DNA of 64,000 nt from BJHL01 sp035299305 (lineage in GTDB: Bacteria; Planctomycetota; Phycisphaerae; Phycisphaerales; UBA1924): positions 14,221-78,220 of the forward strand of contig DATGWV010000237.1 in NCBI GenBank assembly GCA_035299305.1, in the 5' to 3' direction. Made by a program: the position numbers and the translations under genes. Position 1 is the stretch's first letter. Each line of letters begins with the position of its first letter. The notes beneath the pieces are model-generated. The model was given only the letters and a program-made list of their open reading frames with translations. It did no database searches and was not told the origin of the DNA. Positions 8,114 through 16,411 of this stretch are shown here, one piece after another.

Positions 8114-10174
8114 TCAGTCATCCACCAGCACGCGCGGCCCCTGGCTTTGCAGGCTGAGCAGATGCGCGTACATGCCTGCGCTGCTGGCGAGTTGGTCGTG
8201 GGGGCCTTGCTCGACGATGCGGCCTTGCTCGAGCAAGACGATGCTGTCGGCGTGGCGGATGGTGCTGAGGCGGTGGGCGATGACGAAGCTGGTGCGGTTC
8301 TTCATCAGCGTCGCGAGACTTTGCTGGATGAGCTGCTCGCTTTCGCTGTCGAGGTTGCTTGTCGCTTCGTCGAGGATGAGAATGAGCGGATCGGCGAGGA
8401 TGGCTCGCGCGATGGCGATGCGTTGCTTCTGGCCGCCTGAGAGACGCACGCCGCGTTCGCCGATCATGGTTTGGTAGCCCTTTTCGGTTTCGGTGATGAA
8501 TCCGTGGGCGTGCGCGGCTTGGGCGGCGTTGATGATCTCCGCTTGCGTCGCATCACGCCGGCCGTAAGCGATGTTCTCGGCGATAGTGCCATCGAAGAGG
8601 AAGACGTCTTGTTCGACGATGCCCAGCAGACTGCGGTAGCTGGCGATAGAGATGTCGCGCAGGTTGACGCCGTCGAGAAGGACGTCACCTTGCGTGGGGT
8701 CGTAGAAGCGTGCGACGAGATTGCAGAGCGTGGTTTTGCCAGCGCCGCTGGGACCGACGAGCGCGATGGTCTGGCCGGGCTTGGCGAGAAGGTTGATGTT
8801 GGTGAGGACTTCGCGGGGTTTGGTGGTTGTTGATTGCTCGGCGGCTTGGGTGGTTGTTGCGGTGCCGTTGGGCTTTGGTGTCCCTCGCTGGCGCTCGGGT
8901 TCGTTGTTGTTGGTGCGCGTTGGATAGATGAAGCTCACGTTGCGGAGTTCGATCTGGCCGCGGGCGGTGGCGCGATCAACGTCGATGGTGGGCTTGTCGC
9001 TGACGAATTCCTTCTCTTCGTCCAGCAGCGTGAGCACGCGATCGAGCGCGGCAAGGTTGCTTTGAATGTTCGCTGCGGTGCTGGTGAGCGTTTCCAGCGG
9101 GCCCAGCAGCATGAGCAGGTAGGTGAGGAACATCATGAGATCGCCGATGGTCAGCGATTTCTCCATGACAGCGATGCCGCCGTAGATCATGACGCCTGCA
9201 CTGGCGATGGGGATGAGCAGGCCCCATGCGATCTCGACGATGCGCGACCACCACCAGGTGATGATCTCGATGCGTGTCATCATGTGCTGGCCGCTCACGA
9301 AGCGGGCGTTCTCGCTGCGGCTGCGACCAAAGCCGCGCACGACGCGCAGGCCGCCGAAGGCTTCGGTGGCGTGAGCGTCGACCTGCTGGCGAATTTGCTT
9401 GGCATCGCGGAAGAGCGGGCGAATTTTGCTGATCCAGGTTTTGTGCGTGACCCACACGGCGGGGATGCACAAGAGGCCGCCCGCGAGCAGTCGCCAATCG
9501 GTGAAGGCGAGAATGATCAGCGTACCGATGAGCGTGACGATGGCGCGCCAGGGGTTGTAGATCATGCTAAAGAGCAGTTCGCCCGCGAGGCCGGCGTCTT
9601 CGCGCAGCAGGCTGGACATGCCGCCTGACTTGTAGTGTTGAATGCGATGCAGCGGCAGTTGAATCGCGTGATGAAAAGCGCGGCGGCGCATGCCCACTTG
9701 CACGCGCTTGGTCACGCGCGTCATCTGCCAGCGGCCCACGATGCCGACGAACACCGCAACGGCGGAGAGCGCGACCATCGCGCCGCCCAGCCACCACAAA
9801 AGTTGGCGGCGATGACTCATGACATCCGCGACGCTGATGTGCAGCACATCGAGTACGCGCTGCGGCAGGCCCGCAGGCCCCGGGTTGTCGGTGATGATGT
9901 AGTCAATCGCAACTTTGGTCGCGGCGGGCAGCACCAGCGAGATCAGCGTCATGATCGTGACGGTTGTGAGCGCGAGCCAGATGTAGTTGGTGTGGCCCTC
10001 GCACAACTGCCAGAAGGCGCGGAAGAGCTCCCAGAAACCCCGCGTGGGTTTGCCGGCTTTTCGCCAGCCCACGCGACCCTTGTCATCCGCCTTGGTCGCC
10101 CACTCGGCATCGGTCTTGCGACGCTGGTTGTACTGATCAATCTGACGAGACGTGGCAAGGCGGCGAGAGAGCAT
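8114..10174 (-). CDS. ABC exporter, fused membrane and ATPase domains (MsbA/multidrug type)
   Basis: 686 residues. Six membrane spans lie between about residues 60 and 360. The nucleotide-binding domain has Walker A GPSGAGKTT at about 474-482, signature VRLSGGQKQR, Walker B LILILDEATSNLD and an H-loop FVIAHRLSTIRHAD. It would form a homodimer exporting a lipid or drug. Between the two domains is a 35-residue hydrophilic insert rich in N, T, P and Q (around TNNNEPERQRGTPKPNG) that the family lacks; the DNA under it looks repeat-derived. Confidence 0.85.
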   Translation of the reverse strand: MLSRRLATSRQIDQYNQRRKTDAEWATKADDKGRVGWRKAGKPTRGFWELFRAFWQLCEGHTNYIWLALTTVTIMTLISLVLPAATKVAIDYIITDNPGPAGLPQRVLDVLHISVADVMSHRRQLLWWLGGAMVALSAVAVFVGIVGRWQMTRVTKRVQVGMRRRAFHHAIQLPLHRIQHYKSGGMSSLLREDAGLAGELLFSMIYNPWRAIVTLIGTLIILAFTDWRLLAGGLLCIPAVWVTHKTWISKIRPLFRDAKQIRQQVDAHATEAFGGLRVVRGFGRSRSENARFVSGQHMMTRIEIITWWWSRIVEIAWGLLIPIASAGVMIYGGIAVMEKSLTIGDLMMFLTYLLMLLGPLETLTSTAANIQSNLAALDRVLTLLDEEKEFVSDKPTIDVDRATARGQIELRNVSFIYPTRTNNNEPERQRGTPKPNGTATTTQAAEQSTTTKPREVLTNINLLAKPGQTIALVGPSGAGKTTLCNLVARFYDPTQGDVLLDGVNLRDISIASYRSLLGIVEQDVFLFDGTIAENIAYGRRDATQAEIINAAQAAHAHGFITETEKGYQTMIGERGVRLSGGQKQRIAIARAILADPLILILDEATSNLDSESEQLIQQSLATLMKNRTSFVIAHRLSTIRHADSIVLLEQGRIVEQGPHDQLASSAGMYAHLLSLQSQGPRVLVDD

Positions 10175-10219
10175 TGTGAGAGTTTAGGGAACGCGCGGGC
10201 GGGCGACCGCACGTGTGGC

Positions 10220-11836
10220 TCAGGTCAGCACGGCGACGCCTCGTCGGGTGAGGGCTTCGCGGGCGACTTCGCGGTCGTCGAAGTGGGTGCGGATGGTGCC
10301 GCCTTTGCCGTCGGGGAGGATCTGCTCGGTCTCGTGGCCTTTGCCAGCGATGATGATGACGTCGCCCTCGCGAGCGTTGGCGATGGCGGCGTCGATGGCG
10401 CGTTCGCGATCGACCTGCACGAGCAGCGCGTCGCGTTTGTTGGCGGGGACGCCGGCGAGAATCTGATCGACGATGTCGCTGGGGCGTTCGGTGCGCGGGT
10501 TGTCGCTGGTGACGACGACCATGTCGGCGAGTTCGCTGGCGGCGAGGCCCATGCGGGGGCGTTTGGTGCGGTCGCGGTCGCCGCCGCAGCCGAAGACGCA
10601 CCAGAGCTTGGCGCCCGGCTGCGGCGGGTGCGTGGCGCCGGCGGCGTTGCCGACGAGGGCACCTGGCTTGATGCGATTGGGCATGACGCTGCCGACGGCG
10701 CGGAGGACGTTGCGCAGCGAGTCGTCGCTGTGGGCGTAATCGACGAAGACGCTGAAGGGCGCGTCGACGGCGGTGACGCGTTCGAGGCGGCCCGGTGGCG
10801 CGGTGAGGTGCGCGATGCCGCTTGCGATGGTGTCGCGCGAGACGCCCAGGGCATGCGTGCTGCAGACAGCGGCGAGGATGTTGAAGGCGTTGTAGAGGCC
10901 CACGAGGCTGGTCTTGGCGGTGAATGTGCCCCAAGGGCCGGTGAGGGTGAGGCCCATGCCTGACATGTCGTGGCTGGTGACTTGGCAGGTGGCGTCGAGG
11001 GGTGTGGTGGGTTTGACGCCGGGCTCAATGACGCCAGCGCGGATGACGCGGGCTTTGCAGTCGCGCACCATGCGCTGCGACCAGGGGTCGAGGGCGTTGA
11101 CGATGGCGACGCCGTCTTCGCGCAGCAGAGAGAAAAGGCGGGCCTTGGCGCTCGCGTAGTTCTCCATCGTGCCGTGGTAGTCGAGGTGATCACCCGTCAA
11201 GTTGCTGAAGACGGCGGCCTTGAAGCGCAGAGCGTCGGCGCGTTTCTGATCGAGCGCGTGGCTGGAGACTTCGAGGGCGGCGGCTTGGCAGGCGCATTCG
11301 CGCATGCGGGCGATGCTGCGGCTGATTTCGATGGCGGGGGGCGTGGTCATGTTGGCGGCGGCGACTTCGACGCCGTCGTCGATGATGACGGTGCCGATGA
11401 GGCCGCAGCGGGTGCCGACGCGATTGAGCAGTTGCCAGCAGAGGAAGGTTGTCGTTGTCTTGCCGTTGGTGCCGGTGACGCCGATCAGGTGGAGGTCTTT
11501 GGCGGCATCACCATAGAAGCGCTCGGCGAGGAGCGAACTGGCGAGGAGGATGTCTTTGGCGAGCAGGACGGGCACGGCGTGGATGTGCGTGCGCATCGAA
11601 GCGTCGTCGGTGAGGATGGCGGCGGCACCGGCGTCAACCGCGGCTTTGGCGAACTGTTTGCCGTCGGTTTTGAGGCCGCTGCGAGCGATGAAGAGTGAGC
11701 CGGGCAGGACGGTGCGGCTGTCTTCGGTGATGTCGCAGATGCGGGTGAGGGCGACATCGCCGGGCAGCGTGGCGGAGAGGCCGGCCTCGCCGCAGAGGTG
11801 GATGTCCAGTCCGTGGACGAGGTCGCTGAGTCGCAT
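10220..11836 (-). CDS. murE: UDP-N-acetylmuramoyl-tripeptide synthetase, meso-DAP adding
   Basis: 538 residues from ATG 11836. ATP-binding P-loop TGTNGKTT at 121-128, the central Mur ligase domain with FSNLTGDHLDYHGTMENYASAK, and a C-terminal ligase domain with the DNPR motif at about 445-448, which in this family selects meso-diaminopimelate rather than lysine. It catalyses the third amino-acid addition in peptidoglycan precursor synthesis in the cytoplasm. No other mur gene is adjacent. The C-terminal domain carries an insert (about 425-440, rich in G and A) before DNPR. Two hairpins precede the gene. Confidence 0.92.
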   Translation of the reverse strand: MRLSDLVHGLDIHLCGEAGLSATLPGDVALTRICDITEDSRTVLPGSLFIARSGLKTDGKQFAKAAVDAGAAAILTDDASMRTHIHAVPVLLAKDILLASSLLAERFYGDAAKDLHLIGVTGTNGKTTTTFLCWQLLNRVGTRCGLIGTVIIDDGVEVAAANMTTPPAIEISRSIARMRECACQAAALEVSSHALDQKRADALRFKAAVFSNLTGDHLDYHGTMENYASAKARLFSLLREDGVAIVNALDPWSQRMVRDCKARVIRAGVIEPGVKPTTPLDATCQVTSHDMSGMGLTLTGPWGTFTAKTSLVGLYNAFNILAAVCSTHALGVSRDTIASGIAHLTAPPGRLERVTAVDAPFSVFVDYAHSDDSLRNVLRAVGSVMPNRIKPGALVGNAAGATHPPQPGAKLWCVFGCGGDRDRTKRPRMGLAASELADMVVVTSDNPRTERPSDIVDQILAGVPANKRDALLVQVDRERAIDAAIANAREGDVIIIAGKGHETEQILPDGKGGTIRTHFDDREVAREALTRRGVAVLT

Positions 11837-11871
11837 GGGGGAGGATATGAGCAGGCAGCGAGCGTGCCACC

Positions 11872-11955
11872 GACGTGCCACCGACCGTGCAAAGCCACGG
11901 TCGGTGCGGAGTTGTTGGAGGCAGCACCGACCGCTCAGGGCAGCGGTCGGTGGCA
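11872..11955. repeat. Two tandem related hairpins upstream of murE
   Basis: Two perfect 11-bp inverted repeats lie side by side: CACCGACCGTG 11879-11889 with its complement 11896-11906, and CACCGACCGCT 11925-11935 with its complement 11942-11952. The first eight bases of each stem are identical. An extra GCCACCGAC copy precedes them at about 11876. There is no T-run after either stem, so they do not look like simple terminators. They separate murE from the gene ending at 11979. Confidence 0.7.
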
Positions 11956-11978
11956 CGGTGATGGAGGTGACACGAGTT

Positions 11979-13040
11979 TTAGATGAGCGCCTTGGGGTTA
12001 CTTGGTGGAGGCGGGGGCGGGGGGAAGAGTTTGCGGTCGAGGCCGATGGGGCCGCTGCCCAGCAAGGCGAGGGCGAGGGCGGACATGAGCAGCGACAGTT
12101 GCCAGAAGAGCGTTTTCCAGACGTCGATGGCGAAGAAGTCGCGGTCGGGGATGAAGCCCAGCACGACTTTGCCGGTTTGGATGGCGGGACCGACTTCGGT
12201 CAGCCAGATGGCGCCGATCATCGTGCTCGCGAGGATGACGGCAGACAGACGCGTGAACAGACCGGCGAGGACGAAGAGGCCGCCCACGACTTCGCAGGTG
12301 GCGACGGTCCACGCGAGGATGACGGGCCAGCGGCCTTCGGCGAGCGAGGTGGGCCAGAGATTGCGGAGGGGCTGGTTGTCGCCGGTGAGGCCCGGATGGC
12401 CGGCGCGGTGGATGAGCATCGCGAGGCTGTAGACACGCGGCACCTGGATGTCGTCGGGAAATTCGCTGGCGGTGTAGATGCGCGTCTGCGTGGGCTGGCC
12501 GGCGTTGGGGCTGGAGGGCGGAGCGGTGACTTGCGCGAGCGTGAGGGGGCTAGCGAGCGACGCGGTGGGCTTGGGTTGCTCTTGTGGCGCGTGTTGATCT
12601 GCGGGCTTGGTTTGTTCAGTTGGCTCGGTTTGTTCTGTCGGCTTCGCGGGTTCGTTGCTACGCGGCTCGGCGGGACGCGGCGGGCCCATGGGCTCATCTT
12701 CGGGCGTGAAGGCGGGCTCGGGTGCTTGCGGCTTGGGCGTTGCCGGCGCTGCAGGCTGGGGCGTGAGCGCGGGCGACTCGGGGCCCACGGGCAGAGGCGA
12801 GGTGTCCTTCTTGCGGGCGGGGGGCTGCTGGTCGGTGTTGCCTGTGCCGGGCACCACGGTCTTGCCGCTCGTGGCTTCGCTGCGGACTTTTTCGACGCCC
12901 ATGTTCGCAAGCAACGCGGCCTGCTCGCCCTTGACGGGAAACGTGGCTTCGATCTTGCCCAGACCGGCCCAGATGAAGGTGAGGCCCAGCGCCATCCGCA
13001 ACAAAAGCGGAGCGAGCGCGGGGCCGATTTTCTTGAGCAT
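11979..13040 (-). CDS. DoxX-like membrane protein with long proline-rich insert
   Basis: 353 residues from ATG 13040. The first span and the WAGLGKI motif at about 20-30 match the DoxX/quinol oxidase subunit family, and three further spans follow at about 230-335 (ILAWTVATCEVVGGLFVLAGLF and others). Between them lies a roughly 130-residue hydrophilic insert rich in P, Q, T, E and K (for example EQTKPADQHAPQEQPKP) that would face one side of the membrane. The C-terminus has a run of eight prolines. The function is not known; DoxX relatives are linked to redox and thiol homeostasis. Confidence 0.65.
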   Translation of the reverse strand: MLKKIGPALAPLLLRMALGLTFIWAGLGKIEATFPVKGEQAALLANMGVEKVRSEATSGKTVVPGTGNTDQQPPARKKDTSPLPVGPESPALTPQPAAPATPKPQAPEPAFTPEDEPMGPPRPAEPRSNEPAKPTEQTEPTEQTKPADQHAPQEQPKPTASLASPLTLAQVTAPPSSPNAGQPTQTRIYTASEFPDDIQVPRVYSLAMLIHRAGHPGLTGDNQPLRNLWPTSLAEGRWPVILAWTVATCEVVGGLFVLAGLFTRLSAVILASTMIGAIWLTEVGPAIQTGKVVLGFIPDRDFFAIDVWKTLFWQLSLLMSALALALLGSGPIGLDRKLFPPPPPPPSNPKALI

Positions 13041-13074
13041 GGGGGATGGTAGAGAGACTGGGGGATGAAGGTGC

Positions 13075-13110
13075 AAGGCTGCCAACGGGCATGGGCCTGT
13101 TGGCAGCCTT
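13075..13110. repeat. Hairpin repeat, copy 1
   Basis: Perfect 12-bp inverted repeat: AAGGCTGCCAAC 13075-13086 and GTTGGCAGCCTT 13099-13110, loop GGGCATGGGCCT, followed by GGCAGGGTTGG. Same family as seven other copies in the window. It lies downstream of the minus-strand gene ending at 13177. Confidence 0.85.
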
Positions 13111-13176
13111 GGCAGGGTTGGCGGGTTTGGTCACGGGTTTGTCGCCGCGGCATGAGGAACGCGGGCTTCGAGCACC

Positions 13177-14259
13177 TCACGGTGCGGGCGGTGGCTGGGA
13201 AGGTGTGAGGAAGTAGTCGATCATCGCTTTGTAGTCGATGCGACCGATGTCGGTGCGTTGGTCAGCGACGGCGGTGAAGACTTTGCAGGGTGGGGGGAGA
13301 GGTTCGCCTGCAACAACCTTCTCGAAGGCACGTACTTGAAAGTCGTGGCCGAGGAATCGGCCGGGTACGACGAGGTACTCGCCAGCGGGAAGCGAAAGCT
13401 CCGAAGACGTGTCAGCCGAGTCGCCCAGCGGCCAGACGCGGCGACGATCTGCGCCTGCCCCGGTCGATGCTGTGTGGTTTGGTCGACGAAAAACGGCGTG
13501 GTCGCTCAGGCGGATGAATGACACGGACGCTTCCATGCCAAACCCATAACGCGAAAAGAGCACCGGATCGACATCGACCTCACCGGTGACTTGTGCATTT
13601 GAGATCTCCGGCAGATAGATCAGTGCGCCTGTGTCAAAGTCTTCGGTTCCTGCCGGGATGGGAAGACTGAGAAGCTTCGACGCTCCGTAGAAAAGCGTTG
13701 TTGCTTCATGCCGGACATAGGCAACGCTGAATGTCGGCGCGGCCCGCATGGGCCACTCGGGCATGCCCGCCACGACCGCGGACAAGCTTTCGGTGGGCTC
13801 GACACCGTTCGAGAAACTCACGCTTCCTTTGACGCGTCGCCCGGGCTCAAATGCGATCTCGACAAGCGGATGTTCGTCAGCCGCGGCAAGCGTGCGTGTG
13901 AGCGGACTGCGAATGGCGGTGCGGGCATACAGCGACACGACATCGGCGGAAGGTTCATCGCCAGGTCCCCAACCGTGTTTGATGCGAATACTGCAGCTGA
14001 CATCTTGATTGGTGGTGCAGGGAACATCACGCACTGTCAGGCGACCGTCGGCGTCGGTCACGCCGCCTCCCACCCAGCGGCGAGCGGTCACTTCCACAAC
14101 GATGGAAGCTCGCGGTAACGGCTCGCCAGTTGTCCGCCTCACGACGAACGTGACGGACTTGGGCGTCACGTCGCTCGCAGGCGGGGTGGCCTGCAGGCCC
14201 AGCGTGACGAAGCACGAGCAGAGCAAGAGAAGGTACAGCAGCGGCTTGCTGAAGAACAT
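13177..14259 (-). CDS. Secreted protein with carboxypeptidase-regulatory-like domain, paralogue A
   Basis: 360 residues. Signal peptide at 1-24 (MFFSKPLLYLLLLCSCFVTLG, cut near LQA). An N-terminal beta-sandwich follows, of the carboxypeptidase-regulatory/Cna-B-like type (VTFVVRRTTGEPLPRASIVVEV, then GGGVTDADGRLTVRDVPC). The rest is not recognised. Its tandem neighbour at 14482 shares the first 40 and the last 30 residues almost exactly (AMIDYFLTPSQPPPAP end) but differs in the middle. Probably an exported structural protein; the function is not known. Confidence 0.65.
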   Translation of the reverse strand: MFFSKPLLYLLLLCSCFVTLGLQATPPASDVTPKSVTFVVRRTTGEPLPRASIVVEVTARRWVGGGVTDADGRLTVRDVPCTTNQDVSCSIRIKHGWGPGDEPSADVVSLYARTAIRSPLTRTLAAADEHPLVEIAFEPGRRVKGSVSFSNGVEPTESLSAVVAGMPEWPMRAAPTFSVAYVRHEATTLFYGASKLLSLPIPAGTEDFDTGALIYLPEISNAQVTGEVDVDPVLFSRYGFGMEASVSFIRLSDHAVFRRPNHTASTGAGADRRRVWPLGDSADTSSELSLPAGEYLVVPGRFLGHDFQVRAFEKVVAGEPLPPPCKVFTAVADQRTDIGRIDYKAMIDYFLTPSQPPPAP

Positions 14260-14388
14260 GGAGTGCTCCCGGCATCAGTCTAACGAGGTGCATGGCGAGC
14301 GATTGACGTGAAGAGAGGGTGGGGGTGTGCTGCTTTATGAGCGTGTTATCGAAGCAGCGACGTCACAAGAAGCGGGCGACAGAACGAC

Positions 14389-14424
14389 AAGGCTGCCAAC
14401 GGGCATGGGCCTGTTGGCAGCCTT
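14389..14424. repeat. Hairpin repeat, copy 2
   Basis: AAGGCTGCCAAC 14389-14400 and GTTGGCAGCCTT 14413-14424 with the same loop and right flank as copy 1. It marks the junction of the two tandem units. Confidence 0.85.
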
Positions 14425-14481
14425 GGCAGGGTTGGTCATGGGTTTGTCGCCACCGCATCAGGAACACCGGCTTCGAGCGTT

Positions 14482-15564
14482 TCACGGCGCGGGCGGTGGC
14501 TGGGGAGGTGTGAGGAAGTAGTCGATCATCGCTTTGTAGTCGATGCGACCGATGTCGGTGCGTTGGCCCGCGACGGCGGTGAAGACTTTACAGGGTGGGG
14601 GGAGAGGTTCGCCTGCGATGACTTTTTCGTAGGCGCGCATCTGGTAGTCTCGGGCGAAGAAGCGACCCGGAACGACGAGATACTCCCCGATGGGGAGTGC
14701 AAGCGACGGCGATTCGCTCTTGCTGTCCCCAAGTGGCCAAGTCCGACGCCGATCTGGTCCCGTACCCGCCGATCCGGTCGTGTTGCTTCGAACGAATACA
14801 GCCCTGTCTGCAAGGCGGATAAAGGTCAACCCGTTCTCGAGACCGTGGGCGTAGTGATCGAGCAAGGACGGGTCGACGTCAATCTCGCCAACGACTCGCG
14901 CCTTTGACTCTTCCGGCACATATGTAAATGTGCCAACGTCAACATCGTCTATACCGGCGGGAATTGGTATTCCCACATACTTGCTGCCACCATAGAAGAG
15001 CGTTGTGGCTGTTTGGCGAACGTGGGAAATCGAGAAGCCGGGCTCCGCTGGCATTCGTTGATCGGGAAAGTCTGCGGCAAGGGCGGTCAAATTCTCGATG
15101 CGTTCGGCATCAGCGGGGAAGTCGACGCTACCGCGGATGATGCGAGCGGCGTCGAATGTGAGATGAATCGTCGCTTCCGTGTCTGCCGCCGCGATGGTGC
15201 AGGATTGCGGGCTGCGTATCGCCGTTCGGTGATAGAGCAGCTGACTTGCCTCCGTCAACTGGTTCCAACCTTGTCGAGACATCGCGATTCGTGCTTGGAA
15301 GACAAAGTCCTGCCCCGAGGGGCATGGGATATCTGCGACAACTGTGCGGCCTTGCTCGTCGGTCACGCCGCCGCCAAGCCAGCGACGATCCAGAACCGCA
15401 ACGACAACCGACACGTTTTGCAGTGGCTCCCCAGTCGCTCGCTTGAGGACGAACGTGACGGACTTGGGCGTCACGTCGTTCGCAGGCGGGGTAGCCTGCA
15501 GGCCCAGCGTGACGAAGCACGAGCAGAGCAACAGAAGGTACAGCAGCGGCTTGCTGAAGAACAT
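14482..15564 (-). CDS. Secreted protein with carboxypeptidase-regulatory-like domain, paralogue B
   Basis: 360 residues, exactly the length of paralogue A. The signal peptide and the TPKSVTFVLKRATGEPL start are the same. The middle shares a framework (ATTLFYGGSKYVGIPIPAGIDDVDVG against ATTLFYGASKLLSLPIPAGTEDFDTG) but many surface positions differ. The C-terminal 60 residues are nearly identical (EPLPPPCKVFTAVAGQRTDIG). The pattern of conserved ends with a variable middle suggests either gene conversion at the ends or selection for change in the middle. The function is unknown. Confidence 0.65.
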   Translation of the reverse strand: MFFSKPLLYLLLLCSCFVTLGLQATPPANDVTPKSVTFVLKRATGEPLQNVSVVVAVLDRRWLGGGVTDEQGRTVVADIPCPSGQDFVFQARIAMSRQGWNQLTEASQLLYHRTAIRSPQSCTIAAADTEATIHLTFDAARIIRGSVDFPADAERIENLTALAADFPDQRMPAEPGFSISHVRQTATTLFYGGSKYVGIPIPAGIDDVDVGTFTYVPEESKARVVGEIDVDPSLLDHYAHGLENGLTFIRLADRAVFVRSNTTGSAGTGPDRRRTWPLGDSKSESPSLALPIGEYLVVPGRFFARDYQMRAYEKVIAGEPLPPPCKVFTAVAGQRTDIGRIDYKAMIDYFLTPPQPPPAP

Positions 15565-15677
15565 GGAGAGCTCCCGGCATCATTCTAACGAGGTGCGTGG
15601 CGAGCGATGGCGGGTGTGTTTTTTAATCAGCGTGTCATCGAAGCAGCAACTGCACGAGAAGCTGACGACAGAACGCC

Positions 15678-15713
15678 AAGGCTGCCAGGTGGGCCATGGG
15701 CGTTGGCAGCCTT
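15678..15713. repeat. Hairpin repeat, copy 3
   Basis: AAGGCTGCCA 15678-15687 and TGGCAGCCTT 15704-15713, a longer loop with GGGCCATGGGCG, followed by GGCAGGGTTGG. Downstream of the minus-strand RNA ligase-like gene. Confidence 0.8.
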
Positions 15714-15756
15714 GGCAGGGTTGGCAGGGTTCATGGTGTGGGCACGCTCGCGTGCA

Positions 15757-16314
15757 TCACTTGCGCTTGGGGCCGGACTTCACGAAGTCGCGGCGTTTGA
15801 TTTTGACCATGCGACCGTCGGGGTGGTGCCAGACGACGCCTTCGATGGTGCGGGCGATGAGGTAGTCCTTCATCGCATCGAAGGTGCGTGGGAAGTCGTG
15901 CAGCACTTCGCTGCCGTGCGGGACGAGGGTGTGGGTGGCGAAGTTGTCGGGGTTGCCTTGCACTTTGGGGCCGACGAGTTCGTAGGTGCCGTCGGGCAGC
16001 GTGCCGGCGGCTTCCCAGGCTTCGCGGAACCAGCGGTCTTCGGGGCCGTCGCCAACCGGCAGCCAGCCGGGCCAGTGGCCGGTGACGGGATCGGGGTCCT
16101 GGGCGGGCTCAAAGCCGGGCGGCGGGGTTTTACCGTGCTGGGCGTCGTAGCGCTTGGAGAGCTTGCCGTTGAGCACGCGAGCGCAGGTGCCGTCAAACTT
16201 CCGCGTGGCGACGCCTTCGCCCGCGAGCACCCATTCGGCGCCGGGCACGACTTCGTCGCGCACGAGGCGGTCGCCGTCGTAATTGCGTTGGTAGAGCGAG
16301 ATGATTTTGCGCAT
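15757..16314 (-). CDS. RLIG1-like RNA ligase (DUF5565 family)
   Basis: 185 residues with the nucleotidyltransferase motifs of ATP-dependent ligases: motif I K39-F-D-G42 (adenylated lysine K39), YELVGPK at 111-117, motif IV EGVVW 158-162 and motif V K171-I-K173. Segments GHWPGWLP (79-86), VQGNPDNF and LVPHGSEV match the family of human RLIG1 (C12orf29), a 5'-3' RNA ligase formerly called DUF5565. The likely reaction is sealing of 5'-phosphate and 3'-hydroxyl RNA ends using ATP. At 185 residues it is clearly shorter than the human protein of about 325. No kinase, phosphatase or Rtc gene is adjacent, so it may act alone. Confidence 0.75.
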   Translation of the reverse strand: MRKIISLYQRNYDGDRLVRDEVVPGAEWVLAGEGVATRKFDGTCARVLNGKLSKRYDAQHGKTPPPGFEPAQDPDPVTGHWPGWLPVGDGPEDRWFREAWEAAGTLPDGTYELVGPKVQGNPDNFATHTLVPHGSEVLHDFPRTFDAMKDYLIARTIEGVVWHHPDGRMVKIKRRDFVKSGPKRK

Positions 16315-16411
16315 GGATGAGCCCCTTTCTGAAGAGTGGGAGGGTAGGGAGCAGGATGGATGCGAAGTGATGGCGTGACGGGCATGCGCCGGTGACGCGG
16401 CTCTGCCGTGC

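Larger units (their letters stand above)
13075..15677. repeat. Tandem segmental duplication, two units of about 1.3 kb
   Basis: Unit 1 is 13075-14388 and unit 2 is 14389-15677. Each holds a hairpin repeat, one paralogue gene and its 5' flank. The 5' flanks are alignable over about 110 bases (CTCCCGGCATCA then TCTAACGAGGTG, later ATCGAAGCAGC and GACAGAACG). The unit ends coincide with the hairpin repeats at 14389 and 15678. Confidence 0.75.

Noticed and set aside
13075..13110. Hairpin repeats annotated as rho-independent terminators
   Set aside because: No T-tract follows on either strand and one copy lies between divergent starts.
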